Shown one piece after another: positions 47,243 to 56,653 of a stretch of 64,000 nt of DNA (positions within the stretch are counted from its first letter, which is position 1; the number at the start of each line of letters is the position of its first letter). This DNA comes from Tianweitania aestuarii (GTDB taxonomy: Bacteria; Pseudomonadota; Alphaproteobacteria; Rhizobiales; Rhizobiaceae), in contig NZ_JAFMNX010000001.1 of the NCBI RefSeq assembly GCF_018457165.1, positions 62,001 to 126,000 of the forward strand. Reading direction: 5' to 3'. A program made the translations under genes and the position numbers. Under the pieces are notes generated by a model. The model was not told where the DNA came from, did not search any database, and worked only from the letters and a program-made list of their open reading frames with translations.

Positions 47243-48769
47243 ATGGGTTTGGCTGCCAGACTTCAGCTTCGTCAGTCCCAGTCTCTGGTAATGACGCCGC
47301 AGCTGATGCAGTCGATCCGGCTGCTGCAGTTGACCCATGTCGAGCTCGACCGCTTCATCGATGATGAAATCGAGCGCAATCCGCTGCTTGAACGCGCAGG
47401 GGGCGACGAGCGCGACGGCAAAACCGAGCCCTTCGATGGTGGCGTCGATCTTGACGTGCCTGCGTCTGCGTCAGGCGACGATCCGGCTAGCTGGTCGGCC
47501 GAAACCATAGCCGATCAGCTCGATACGTCGCTTGAAAACGTCTTTCCCGACGATCCCGGCCGCGTCGAGCATGTTGATCCGACCTTGTCGGCGCAGTGGA
47601 AGTCGGCATCGTCTTCAACAGGGGGCGGGTCGGGCGAGGGTGGCGGTCTCGATGAGATGGCTGCAACCGGCACCACGCTGCGCGATCATGTCGCCGGCCA
47701 GATCGCCTTCGCCTTTAAGTCCGCCGCCGAGACCCAGCTTGCGCACGAGCTTGCCGACGCGCTGGACGAGAACGGCTATCTCGGCATGCCGCTGGATGAA
47801 CTCGCCGGCAGCCTCGGCGTCACGCCGCGCCGTTTGGAGGCGGTGCTTGGCGTTTGCCAGACTTTCGAGCCCGCCGGGATCTTTGCGCGCGACCTGCGCG
47901 AATGCCTGGCGCTGCAGCTGCGCGTGAAAAACCGCTTCGATCCCGCCATGCAGGCGCTGATCGCCCATCTCGAGCTTCTGGCCCGCCGCGATTTCGAAAC
48001 GCTGCGCCGTTTATGCGGCGTGGATGATGCCGATCTCCTGGACATGATGGCCGAGATCCGCGCGCTCGATCCGCGCCCCGGGCTCGCCTTCTCCGGCGGC
48101 GCGTCCGAAATCGTCGTGCCGGATGTGCTGGTGAAGCCCGCCAGCGACGGAAGCTGGGCGATCGAGCTCAATCCGGATGTCTTGCCGCGCGTGCTTGTCG
48201 ACCAGTCCTATTATGCCGAAGTCTCGCGCCATGCCCGCTCGGCGGAAGACCGCAGCTTTCTCGGCGAATGCCTGCAAAGCGCCAACTGGCTCACGCGCAG
48301 CCTCGATCAGCGCGCCCGAACGATCATCAAGGTATCCACCGAGATCGTGCGCCAGCAGGACGCGTTTTTGATTCACGGCATCCGTCACCTCAAGCCGCTC
48401 AACCTGCGAACGGTGGCCGATGCCATCGGCATGCATGAATCCACGGTCAGCCGCGTCACCGCCAACAAATACATGCTGACGCCGCGCGGCGTGTTCGAAC
48501 TGCGCTTTTTCTTCACCGCCGCGATCCAGTCGGCCGAAGGCGGTGATGCGCATTCTTCCGAAGCCGTGCGCGACCGTATCCGCCAGCTGATCGAGGAAGA
48601 AGCGGTGTCGGACGTTTTGTCGGACGATTCGATCGTCGAGCTTCTTCGCAAGACAGGCGTCGAGATCGCGCGGCGCACGGTCGCAAAATACCGTGAAGGC
48701 ATGAACATCCCATCCTCTGTGCAGCGCCGTCGCGAGAAGCGGGCCCAAAGCCGATCGGCCGCGGAATAG
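47243..48769 (+). CDS. rpoN: RNA polymerase sigma-54 factor
   Basis: Alternative sigma factor of 508 residues for nitrogen and other regulons; it needs AAA+ activators. Region I is Gln/Leu-rich (LQLRQSQSLVMTPQLMQSI), region II is acidic, and region III ends with the RpoN box ARRTVAKYRE that reads the -24 element. It lies downstream of lptB and upstream of hpf and ptsN, the common rpoN cluster. The ATG at 47243 has GGAGGGAAACGCGCGG upstream. Confidence 0.97.
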   Translation: MGLAARLQLRQSQSLVMTPQLMQSIRLLQLTHVELDRFIDDEIERNPLLERAGGDERDGKTEPFDGGVDLDVPASASGDDPASWSAETIADQLDTSLENVFPDDPGRVEHVDPTLSAQWKSASSSTGGGSGEGGGLDEMAATGTTLRDHVAGQIAFAFKSAAETQLAHELADALDENGYLGMPLDELAGSLGVTPRRLEAVLGVCQTFEPAGIFARDLRECLALQLRVKNRFDPAMQALIAHLELLARRDFETLRRLCGVDDADLLDMMAEIRALDPRPGLAFSGGASEIVVPDVLVKPASDGSWAIELNPDVLPRVLVDQSYYAEVSRHARSAEDRSFLGECLQSANWLTRSLDQRARTIIKVSTEIVRQQDAFLIHGIRHLKPLNLRTVADAIGMHESTVSRVTANKYMLTPRGVFELRFFFTAAIQSAEGGDAHSSEAVRDRIRQLIEEEAVSDVLSDDSIVELLRKTGVEIARRTVAKYREGMNIPSSVQRRREKRAQSRSAAE

Positions 48770-49042
48770 TTCCATCAGCCGGCGCTTAAACAACTGTGAG
48801 CGAGTGCCGCACTGCAACATGGAACCTTGGCATTCCCTGCGCCTTGATTGACAATGAAACGGTGAGTCACTAGAAGCCGCCCCGCATGAGGTGGGTGTTT
48901 TGGGCTGTTTCATGCCTCGGGATCGTTTGTCCCGAGCGTGAACTAGGCCTGCCCGGCAAGGAAGCGGCCGGCGGCTCCTGTGGACACGGTGGCGAAGCGT
49001 TTCGGTCACGTGATTGATATCGGGAAGAAAGGTCTGCTTCAC

Positions 49043-49630
49043 ATGAGTTTGCGCATTTCCGGCAAGAATATGGACATCGGCGACGCCCTGCGCGGCCGCA
49101 TCGAAACCCGTATCGGCGAAGCGATCGAGAAATATTTCGGCGGCGGCTTTTCCGGTCACGTCGTGGTGGAAAAGGCTGGATCGCGTTTCAACGCCGATTG
49201 CATGATCCATCTCGATAGCGGTGCTGACCTGCAGGCTAGCGGCCAGGCTCAGGATCCGGTCCCCGCCTTCGAAGGCGCAGCCGACCGCATCGAAAAGCGT
49301 TTGCGCCGTTATAACCGCAAGCTGAAGTCGCGCAGCCAGCAGAATGGCAATGATGTCTTGCCGGCTGAGGCCATCTCCTACACGGTGATGGAAGGTTTCT
49401 CGGACGAGCACGACGAGGAAATCGCGGAAGACTACGCGCCGGCGATCGTGGCGGAATCCACGGTGTCGCTGCGCACCATGTCTGTTGCCGATGCCACCGT
49501 CGCGCTTGACTTCACCGACAGCCCTGTCGTGGTGTTCCGCAACGCCGGCAACAGCCAGGTAAATGTCGTGTATCGCCGTCCCGACGGCAATATCGGCTGG
49601 GTAGACACGGGCTCGTCAGCCAAGCGCTGA
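49043..49630 (+). CDS. hpf: Long-form ribosome hibernation factor HPF
   Basis: Binds idle ribosomes and dimerises them (100S) in slow growth. The product is 195 residues: an N-terminal S30AE domain (LRISGKNMDIGDALR...) and the extra C-terminal dimerisation domain (ALDFTDSPVVVFRNAGNSQVNVVYRRPDGNIGW region), so this is the long type. The start at 49043 is favoured; an upstream in-frame ATG at 48980 would add 21 residues. A 273-bp gap after rpoN suggests its own promoter; a degenerate sigma-54-like sequence there has wrong spacing. Confidence 0.93.
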   Translation: MSLRISGKNMDIGDALRGRIETRIGEAIEKYFGGGFSGHVVVEKAGSRFNADCMIHLDSGADLQASGQAQDPVPAFEGAADRIEKRLRRYNRKLKSRSQQNGNDVLPAEAISYTVMEGFSDEHDEEIAEDYAPAIVAESTVSLRTMSVADATVALDFTDSPVVVFRNAGNSQVNVVYRRPDGNIGWVDTGSSAKR

Positions 49631-49698
49631 TTGGGACAATCAGAGGCCGGCACGTGCGCAACTTCCGCGTGCCGGTTCAATTGAAGGACCGCGTTTGA

Positions 49699-50163
49699 AT
49701 GGACTTGAGCGATCTGATCGAGGTTTCGGCAGTGATGCCGGCCTTGAAGGCCAATTCCAAGAAGCAGCTGCTACAGCTTCTGGCCGAAAAGGCCGCATCG
49801 GTGACGGGATTGCCGGAGCGCGCGATCTTCGAAACGATCCTGCAGCGTGAGCGTCTGGGCTCGACCGGTGTCGGCAACGGCATCGCGATCCCGCACGGCA
49901 AGCTGGCAGGCGTCGAGCGCATCACCGGCGTTTTCGCGCGGCTGGAACAGCCCGTGGAATTCGAAGCGCTGGACGATCAGCCGGTTGATCTCGTTTTCCT
50001 GCTGCTGGCACCCGAAGGCGCCGGCGCCGACCATCTGAAGGCTTTGTCGCGCATTGCCCGTGTGTTGCGCGAAGGCGAAACCGTGCGCAAGATCCGGGGC
50101 ACGAAAGACGCCGCTGCGATTCACACCTTCCTGGCGCAGTCGCCCACGTCCAACGCGGCCTGA
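49699..50163 (+). CDS. ptsN: PTS-Ntr regulatory protein EIIA-Ntr
   Basis: The product (154 residues) is the terminal phospho-acceptor of the nitrogen-related phosphotransferase system, with active-site His in IAIPHGKL. It regulates potassium and nitrogen functions rather than sugar uptake. The conserved position after rpoN and hpf supports the call. A strong terminator follows 21 bp after the stop. Confidence 0.95.
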   Translation: MDLSDLIEVSAVMPALKANSKKQLLQLLAEKAASVTGLPERAIFETILQRERLGSTGVGNGIAIPHGKLAGVERITGVFARLEQPVEFEALDDQPVDLVFLLLAPEGAGADHLKALSRIARVLREGETVRKIRGTKDAAAIHTFLAQSPTSNAA

Positions 50164-50184
50164 TCCAAGTTCCATTCGAACACG

Positions 50185-50212
50185 AAAAAGGCGGCTCATC
50201 GGCCGCCTTTTT
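50185..50212. terminator. Intrinsic terminator after ptsN
   Basis: AAAAAGGCGGC and GCCGCCTTTTT form an 11-bp stem with a 6-nt loop. It ends the rpoN-hpf-ptsN transcripts and may also serve the convergent DUF1150 gene. Confidence 0.9.
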
Positions 50213-50239
50213 GTTTGGATCAGGATCGTGAAACCCGCT

Positions 50240-50497
50240 TTAGTGAATGCTCACCGGGGTAAGGTCGTGCTGCATGGCGCTGGCCAGGGCGCTCGACTTC
50301 TCGTCCGTCAGCATGATCGGCTGACCATTGGCGGCGAACAGGGCCCACAAACGCAGTCCGGAATCGATCTCCGGCAAACCAGGAAATTTCGTCTTCAGAT
50401 CGTCGCTGTCGATCTCGCGCATATAAGCGACGACGCCTTCGCCGAGATGCGCGAACTGCGTTTCGGTCAAGGCGATCTTGGTATCAACTTCAGTCAT
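50240..50497 (-). CDS. DUF1150 family protein
   Basis: An 85-residue protein of the DUF1150 family, found in alphaproteobacteria next to small heat-shock genes. The core reads AHLGEGVVAYMREIDSDDL and ALFAANGQPIMLTD. No function is known. It follows hsp20 by 82 bp on the same strand and has a perfect GGAGG site before ATG 50497, so it is probably made with Hsp20 during heat shock. Confidence 0.88.
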   Translation of the reverse strand: MTEVDTKIALTETQFAHLGEGVVAYMREIDSDDLKTKFPGLPEIDSGLRLWALFAANGQPIMLTDEKSSALASAMQHDLTPVSIH

Positions 50498-50579
50498 AAT
50501 CAGCCTCCTGTTTGCGGGCCGTTGTTGCAGAACCAACCCGTCAAAGAGCTATCGGTTCCAGAACGCCGGGGTAGGCGCT

Positions 50580-51005
50580 TCACTCTGTCACCGAGATGTT
50601 AATCTTGCGTACCAGTCGTTCAGGCTCCGGGCGGTCGAGGTCGATGGCGAGCAACCCGTTCTTGAGTGCCGCGCCCGTGACCCGCATCCCGTCGGCCAGC
50701 ACGAACATGCGCTGGAACTGGCGGGCTGCGATGCCGCGATGCAGATATTCGCGGTCACCTTCGTCGACCTGCTTGCCCCTGACAGTCAGCTGGTTTTCCT
50801 CGATCGAAATGTCGAGGTCGCTTTCGGCGAAACCGGCCACCGCCAGTGTGATCCGCAGGCGTTCCAGACAGCCGTCCGAACCGCCGAGACGTTCGATGTT
50901 ATAGGGCGGATAGCCGTCGCCATTCTTGGCGATGCGTTCCAGCGTTTTTTCCATCGCGTCGAAGCCGAGCAGCAAAGGGCTCGAAAACGGCGTCATGCGC
51001 GACAT
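50580..51005 (-). CDS. Small heat-shock protein (Hsp20/IbpA family)
   Basis: A holdase chaperone of 141 residues with a central alpha-crystallin domain (PPYNIERLGG...LAVAGFAESDLDISIEENQLTVRG) and a C-terminal I-x-I anchor (INI). It keeps unfolding proteins soluble for refolding by DnaK/ClpB. AGGAGGA precedes ATG 51005. An RpoH-type promoter lies at 51072-51100. The leader of about 60 nt shows no evident ROSE thermometer. Confidence 0.93.
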   Translation of the reverse strand: MSRMTPFSSPLLLGFDAMEKTLERIAKNGDGYPPYNIERLGGSDGCLERLRITLAVAGFAESDLDISIEENQLTVRGKQVDEGDREYLHRGIAARQFQRMFVLADGMRVTGAALKNGLLAIDLDRPEPERLVRKINISVTE

Positions 51006-51071
51006 GCACTGTCCTCCTGGAGAGCGACGTTTAAAGGAGAAACCCGGATGGCATTTCTCCCGATGCCCCTG

Positions 51072-51100
51072 ATATGGTCTGCCGCGAATTCTGATTCAAG
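51072..51100 (-). promoter_or_regulatory. Probable sigma-32 (RpoH) promoter of hsp20
   Basis: On the minus strand, CTTGAAT (-35) and ACCATAT (-10) are separated by 15 bases. These match the RpoH consensus CTTGAAA / CCCATnT at 6 of 7 positions each. The spacing to the hsp20 ATG leaves a leader of about 60 nt. Confidence 0.65.
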
Positions 51101-51120
51101 AACAAGCACCGGGGGCATCC

Positions 51121-52059
51121 ATGGCCAGGCGTAGAATCATCATCGACACCGATCCCGGCCAGGACGATGCGGTTGCGATCCTTCTTGCGCTGGGCAGCCC
51201 CGAGCTCGAAATTCTGGGCATGGTGGCCGTTGCCGGCAACGTGCCGCTGGCGCTGACCGAAAAGAACACCCGCAAAATCTGCGAACTGGCCGGCCGACCG
51301 GATGTGCCGGTTTACGCCGGTGCCGTGCGTCCGCTCGTGCGCACGCTCGTCACCGCCGAGCACGTTCATGGCGAAACCGGCTTGAACGGTCCAGACCTGC
51401 CTGAGCCGACGATGCCGCTGCAGGACAAGCATGGCGTCGACTTCATCATCGACACGCTGATGACCGAAGAGCCCGGCACGGTCACGCTGTGCACGCTGGG
51501 CGCGCTGACCGATGTCGCGATGGCGCTTGCCCGCAAGCCGGAAATCGCACCGCGCATCAAGGAGATCGTGATGATGGGCGGCGGCTTCTTTGAAGGCGGC
51601 AACATCACGCCGACCGCCGAGTTCAACATCTATATCGATGCCCATGCCGCTGAGATGGTGTTTGCCGCCGGTGTTCCCATCACCATGATGCCGCTCGACG
51701 TCACCCACAAGGCGCTGAGTTCGCCCGAGCGCATCGCCGCCATTCGCGCTTTGGGCACCAAGGTCGGCGAAGCCACGGCCACGATGCTCGAATTCTACGA
51801 GCGCTTCGATGTCGACAAATATGGCAGCAGGGGCGGCCCGCTGCACGATCCCTGCGTGATCGCCTATCTCATCCAGCCCGAGCTCTTTTCCGGCCGCCAC
51901 TGCAATGTGGCGATCGAAACCGGCTCCGAACTCACCTACGGCATGACGGTGGTCGACTGGTGGGGCGTGACGGAGCGCAAGAAGAACGCCACCGTCATGC
52001 GCGAGATCGATGCCGACGGTTTCTACAAGCTGCTCGTCGAGCGGCTGGGAAGCCTGTAG
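51121..52059 (+). CDS. Inosine-uridine-type nucleoside hydrolase
   Basis: Cleaves the N-glycosidic bond of ribonucleosides. The 312-residue protein has the calcium-binding signature DTDPGQDDA at residues 9-17 and the conserved NITPTAEFNIYIDAHAAEMV. Base preference cannot be stated. It is divergent from hsp20 and convergent with the qorB-like gene. Ribokinase, which would use the released ribose, lies 2.4 kb away in a separate unit. Confidence 0.93.
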   Translation: MARRRIIIDTDPGQDDAVAILLALGSPELEILGMVAVAGNVPLALTEKNTRKICELAGRPDVPVYAGAVRPLVRTLVTAEHVHGETGLNGPDLPEPTMPLQDKHGVDFIIDTLMTEEPGTVTLCTLGALTDVAMALARKPEIAPRIKEIVMMGGGFFEGGNITPTAEFNIYIDAHAAEMVFAAGVPITMMPLDVTHKALSSPERIAAIRALGTKVGEATATMLEFYERFDVDKYGSRGGPLHDPCVIAYLIQPELFSGRHCNVAIETGSELTYGMTVVDWWGVTERKKNATVMREIDADGFYKLLVERLGSL

Positions 52060-52066
52060 GCACCGA

Positions 52067-52882
52067 TCAGCGCTGACACCCCGTCAGGCTGGCATTCTCC
52101 GCCGCAGCGCAGGCTATGGCAAAGGCATCCTGCGGCTGTGGAACGAGGGTCTGCAGATCGCTGTTGTCGGTTTGAAGAAAGCCGGCAGCCGCCGCCGAGC
52201 AGATCGACAGAAGCATCGGAGCCTGGAAAGGCAGGAGCGGCATGGCGGCCAGCCGCATCCGCTCCACTTCCAGGCTGGTCGGGTCGTAGGAACAGCCGAG
52301 CCGGGCGGCAAGATCGGGCACGGAAAACGCCTCCACACCCGACAGTTCATAACTCTGGCCGGCATGCGCCGCCGGATCGCTTAGAACAGTCAGGGCTGCT
52401 TCGGCAAGGTCGGCGCGTGTCACTGCCGAAATGGCGCCATGGCCGAAGGGCGCCGTGATGCGGCCCGCATGCGGTGCCGCCAGGGCGCCGATCAGTTCGG
52501 CATAAAGCCCGTTGCGCAGGATCGTCCAGGTCATGCCGCTTGCCATGATCCGCCGCTCGGTCCAGCGATGCGCCAAGGCGAAGCCCAGATGATCGCTGGC
52601 CTTGCTCAGGCTGGTATAAACGACGTGTTTCACACCCTGTCTTGCCGCAGTCGCCAGTACGGCGTCGTGCCGCCTGATCACCACATCGTCTTCGGCATAG
52701 CCGGCGGAAGTCAGCAGGAGCGTGTCCACGCCGCTGAAATCGAGCGTGTCCGGCTGGTCGAAATCCATCTGCCGATCGGCACGGGGCGACCGGCTGGCCG
52801 TGAGAATATGAAGCCCGCTTTCGCGCGCCCGCGTCGCCAGCATCGAGGCGAGCTGCCCGGATGCGCCGGTAATCAAGATCAT
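52067..52882 (-). CDS. NAD(P)H-binding quinone reductase-like protein (QorB/NmrA family)
   Basis: A 271-residue atypical short-chain dehydrogenase with the nucleotide motif ITGASGQLA at the N terminus, and segments VKHVVYTSLSKAS and TWTILRNGLYAE that strongly resemble E. coli QorB (YtfG). QorB reduces quinones in the cytoplasm. The divergent HxlR regulator matches the qorB-qorR arrangement in E. coli, which supports a redox-stress role. The catalytic Tyr/Lys of classical SDRs is absent, as in that family. Confidence 0.85.
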   Translation of the reverse strand: MILITGASGQLASMLATRARESGLHILTASRSPRADRQMDFDQPDTLDFSGVDTLLLTSAGYAEDDVVIRRHDAVLATAARQGVKHVVYTSLSKASDHLGFALAHRWTERRIMASGMTWTILRNGLYAELIGALAAPHAGRITAPFGHGAISAVTRADLAEAALTVLSDPAAHAGQSYELSGVEAFSVPDLAARLGCSYDPTSLEVERMRLAAMPLLPFQAPMLLSICSAAAAGFLQTDNSDLQTLVPQPQDAFAIACAAAENASLTGCQR

Positions 52883-52953
52883 GGAACTTCCTTTTTCATC
52901 TGCTTCGCAGCTAAACTAAGGATCTCCGGACCTGCGCATAAGAAGGCACTCTT

Positions 52954-53361
52954 TTGTTCGACACGCACATCGATGTTCGCAGCCCTGATCTTGCGCCTTG
53001 TGGATCGCCTGACCACGAGGACTGCGGTTTGCGCATGATCCTCGATCGTTTGGGGGAGCAATGGACGGTGATGACGCTGGCTGAGCTGGCGACCGGCCCG
53101 CGCCGTTATCGCGAACTGGAACGTGCCCTCCAAGGTATTTCGCAGCGCATGATGACGCTGACGCTGCGCCGCCTCGAGCGCGATGGCCATGTTCTGCGCC
53201 ATGTGGAGCCGACGATCCCGCCAAGCGTGACCTACGAACTCTCGCCGCTCGGCCAGTCCTTTGCTTCCCAGGTCGCAGCCCTGGTGGCATGGAGCCGGCA
53301 GTCGAAAACGCAGATCGAAGCCGCGCGTACCGCCTTCGATGCCAAACCGCGCCAGACCTGA
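52954..53361 (+). CDS. HxlR-family transcriptional regulator (QorR-like)
   Basis: A 135-residue winged-helix regulator. The HxlR core reads CGLRMILDRLGEQWTVMTL...LERALQGISQRMMTLTLRRLERDG. A Cys just before the first helix (EDCGLRM) corresponds to the redox Cys of QorR/HypR-type members, so thiol oxidation may release it from DNA. It is divergent from the qorB-like gene, with 71 bp between starts. The start is TTG 52954 with GAAGG upstream; a later ATG at 53035 would cut into the domain. Confidence 0.87.
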   Translation: MFDTHIDVRSPDLAPCGSPDHEDCGLRMILDRLGEQWTVMTLAELATGPRRYRELERALQGISQRMMTLTLRRLERDGHVLRHVEPTIPPSVTYELSPLGQSFASQVAALVAWSRQSKTQIEAARTAFDAKPRQT

Positions 53362-53380
53362 CGCCAAGGAAGGGGAGGGG

Positions 53381-53884
53381 ATGATGAGGAAGATGATAGT
53401 GATGCTGCTGGCGAGCGCCTTGGTGGTGCCGCTGTCGACGCTTGAAGCTGCCGCCAACTGCATCCCGCCCTGGCAGACCCTGTTTGCCTGCAACATTCCC
53501 AGACAGGATGCCCGCGCCGAATTCTGCCTGATCCCCGATACGGATGCCCATCCCGGCAAGAAGCAGGGCTATTACACCTATGTGGTCGGCACCAAGCCGG
53601 CCGAGCTCTATTTCGAGGCAGACGGCTATTACTTTTCGACCAAGGACACGCTTGTCGATCACCCGACCGACCTGACCATGGCGATCGGCTTCAAGCGCGG
53701 CGCCTATGTCTATTCCTTCACGATCACCGAGGATCGGCAGATCGATGGTCGGGTCCGAGACGGGGAAGTGCGCGTTTATTCCAGCCTCGACGCCTTTACC
53801 AGTTCCGAAAAGGACACGGAGGTGACGAGGCTTTACTGCGACCGCGCATCTATCCTGGCCGACACGGATAATATCCGGCCATGA
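53381..53884 (+). CDS. Secreted protein with four cysteines, unknown function
   Basis: A 167-residue protein with a signal peptide ending EAAAN (about residue 26). The mature part has four Cys (NC, FAC, FC, YC near the C terminus), probably two disulfides, and is rich in Tyr and beta-strand-like segments (YYTYVVG, ELYFEADGYYF). I do not recognise the family. It follows the HxlR gene by 19 bp and overlaps the L,D-transpeptidase gene by 4 bp (ATGA), so it is probably coupled to it and acts in the periplasm. GGGGAGGGG precedes ATG 53381; ATG 53384 is equally possible. Confidence 0.75.
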   Translation: MMRKMIVMLLASALVVPLSTLEAAANCIPPWQTLFACNIPRQDARAEFCLIPDTDAHPGKKQGYYTYVVGTKPAELYFEADGYYFSTKDTLVDHPTDLTMAIGFKRGAYVYSFTITEDRQIDGRVRDGEVRVYSSLDAFTSSEKDTEVTRLYCDRASILADTDNIRP

Positions 53885-54453
53885 AGCCAATGCGGCGCAT
53901 CGGACTGCTTCTCGGCCTCGTTGCCGTGCTCGCCATTGGCGGCTTCGGCTACACCAAGGTCATGGCGCGGGTCGGATCGGGAACACCGCCGCCGGCCGCC
54001 GATGCTGCGCGACAGGCTGATCGGATCGTCGTGTTTAAAGCCCACAAGCGGATGCAACTGCTGCGTGGCGACAAGGTTCTGCGCACCTACCGCATCTCCA
54101 TGGGCAGCAACTGGAACGGCGGGCATAAAAGACAGGACGGCGATGAGCGCACGCCGGAAGGGCGCTACAGCATCGACTGGCGCAATCCGCGATCCTTTGC
54201 CCATCTTAGCCTGCATATCTCCTATCCCAATGCCGCCGACAGCGATGCTGCGTATCGGAACAAGGTCAGCCCGGGCGGAAACATCATGATCCACGGCCTG
54301 CCCAACGGCTGGGGCCTGCTTGGCCCGCTGCACCATCTCGCCGACTGGACCGACGGCTGCATCGCCGTCACGAATGCGGAGATGGAAGAAATCTGGTCCC
54401 TGGTGCCGACCGGCACGCCGATCGAGATCGTTCCCGGCAGTCAATCCCTGTAG
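53881..54453 (+). CDS. L,D-transpeptidase-family (YkuD) protein
   Basis: A 190-residue protein with an N-terminal membrane anchor or signal (about residues 5-25) and a YkuD domain. The catalytic pattern is IMIHGLPNGWG...TDGCIAVTN, with the active-site Cys in DGCIAVTN. This resembles the ErfK/YafK-type enzymes that cut or form peptidoglycan cross-links in the periplasm. The start overlaps the stop of the preceding secreted-protein gene, and that pairing may be functional. Confidence 0.88.
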   Translation: MKPMRRIGLLLGLVAVLAIGGFGYTKVMARVGSGTPPPAADAARQADRIVVFKAHKRMQLLRGDKVLRTYRISMGSNWNGGHKRQDGDERTPEGRYSIDWRNPRSFAHLSLHISYPNAADSDAAYRNKVSPGGNIMIHGLPNGWGLLGPLHHLADWTDGCIAVTNAEMEEIWSLVPTGTPIEIVPGSQSL

Positions 54454-54494
54454 GAAAAGGCACCAGCGCCCCGCAGCGTCCGAGCTGCGTGTGC

Positions 54495-55391
54495 CTAGGA
54501 CAGCGCTGCGTCGATCTCGGCCTGCGTGGGAATAGACGGTTGCGCGCCGGGTTTGAGGCAGGCCAGCGCACCGGCCACGGCAGCCCGCTTCAAGGCGTCT
54601 TCCATGGACAGGCCCGCATGCAGCCCGGCCGCCAGCGCGCCGCAGAACGTGTCGCCCGCGCCCACCGTGTCCACCGGCTTGATCGACAGCGCGGGAACCC
54701 GGATTTCGCCATCCGGTGTCACCGCCAGCGCGCCATCGCCACCCAGCGTCACCACCAGCGTACGACCCGTGCGCGCCACGAAGTCACGCATCCGCGCCGT
54801 GCGGTCGCCGCCTTCGAGGCCGAGCGTTTCGGCGTAAAGGTCGAACTCGGTTTCGTTGGCGACGACGATGGCAGCTTGTTCCAGCATGTCGGCGGCTTCG
54901 GCCATGAAAGGCGCGGTGTTCAAAATGGCCCGAGCACCCGCCTGTGCCGCTGCTCTCAGGGCAGCATTCACCGTGTCGAGTGGGATCTCATGTTGCAGCA
55001 ACAGGATGTCGTCGGCGCTGAACTGCGCCTGGGCCACATCTTCACCAGACACGACGCCATTGGCGCCAGCTGCCACGGCGATGATGTTTTCGCCCTTCGC
55101 ATCCACCAGGATCATCGCTGTGCCCGTCGCTTCATCGACGCTGCGCACAGCGCCAAGATCGGTCGAAGACGCCTTCAACAGCGCCAGCGCTTCGCCCGCA
55201 AAGGCATCGCTGCCCACTGCGCCGATCATGCGCACATCGGCACCCGCACGGCTTGCAGCCAGCGCCTGGTTCGCGCCCTTGCCACCTGGGGCAGTGCGAA
55301 AACTGCTGCCGGCGAGCGTTTCGCCGGGCTGCGGCAGGCGGTCCACCGTTGTGATCAGGTCGAGATTGATGGAACCGATGACGATGATCAC
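54495..55391 (-). CDS. rbsK: Ribokinase
   Basis: Phosphorylates ribose to ribose 5-phosphate. The 298-residue PfkB-family protein has the N-terminal GSINLDL, the sugar-binding GGKGANQALAA, and the C-terminal catalytic loop VDTVGAGDTFCGAL with the base Asp. The start is GTG 55391, seven bases after AGGAGA; the long frame upstream runs antisense to cysK and is not coding. No ribose transporter is adjacent. Confidence 0.93.
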   Translation of the reverse strand: MIIVIGSINLDLITTVDRLPQPGETLAGSSFRTAPGGKGANQALAASRAGADVRMIGAVGSDAFAGEALALLKASSTDLGAVRSVDEATGTAMILVDAKGENIIAVAAGANGVVSGEDVAQAQFSADDILLLQHEIPLDTVNAALRAAAQAGARAILNTAPFMAEAADMLEQAAIVVANETEFDLYAETLGLEGGDRTARMRDFVARTGRTLVVTLGGDGALAVTPDGEIRVPALSIKPVDTVGAGDTFCGALAAGLHAGLSMEDALKRAAVAGALACLKPGAQPSIPTQAEIDAALS

Positions 55392-55541
55392 GCTGCATTC
55401 TCCTGAAGTCTTCTCGTGTGCAGCTAACCGAAAAGGGCGCGCGCGAAAAGGCTTGTCGGCCGGAAGCGGCTTTCGAAAGCCAGCATGATGCGGAGCGCTT
55501 TTGGCGCACCTATATCCATGGTGGTTGCAAGGAGATGGCTC

Positions 55542-56506
<965 letters not shown>

Positions 56507-56507
<1 letters not shown>

Positions 56508-56523
56508 AGCCGATCGGCTTTTT
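56507..56523. terminator. Short terminator after cysK
   Basis: AAAGCC-GATC-GGCTTT followed by TT starts at the cysK stop codon. The stem is short but flanked by A and T runs, so it may act in both directions, also for the small minus-strand frame ending at 56522. Confidence 0.5.
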
Positions 56524-56653
56524 ACTGGAAGCTCGAGCGGCGAGCGCAGGCAGGGCCTGGACCGCGCATGTAATGACGCTCCGGCCGATAGGTCGGGGCG
56601 AAGAATTCGCGCATGCTGCGGATGGTGCGGGTCAACAGGCTCAGGATGTTCAT
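56522..56653 (-). CDS. Possible 43-residue basic small protein
   Basis: An open frame of 43 codons, ATG to TAA, with GGAA 7 bases upstream. Codon third positions are strongly G/C, as in neighbouring genes. The peptide opens MNILSLLTRTIRSMREFF and is rich in Arg, amphipathic at the start, and has one Cys. It ends at the cysK terminator, which would also fit as its own. I recognise no family; it may be a real small protein, or chance. Confidence 0.45.
   Translation of the reverse strand: MNILSLLTRTIRSMREFFAPTYRPERHYMRGPGPACARRSSFQ

Noticed and set aside
48828-48840. Sigma-54-like sequence TGGCATTCCCTGC before hpf
   Set aside because: The GG-GC distance is 10 instead of 12 bases, so it is not a usable -24/-12 promoter.
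51006-51070. ROSE-type RNA thermometer in the hsp20 leader
   Set aside because: The leader is short and lacks the conserved anti-ribosome-binding-site U-rich segment expected of ROSE elements.
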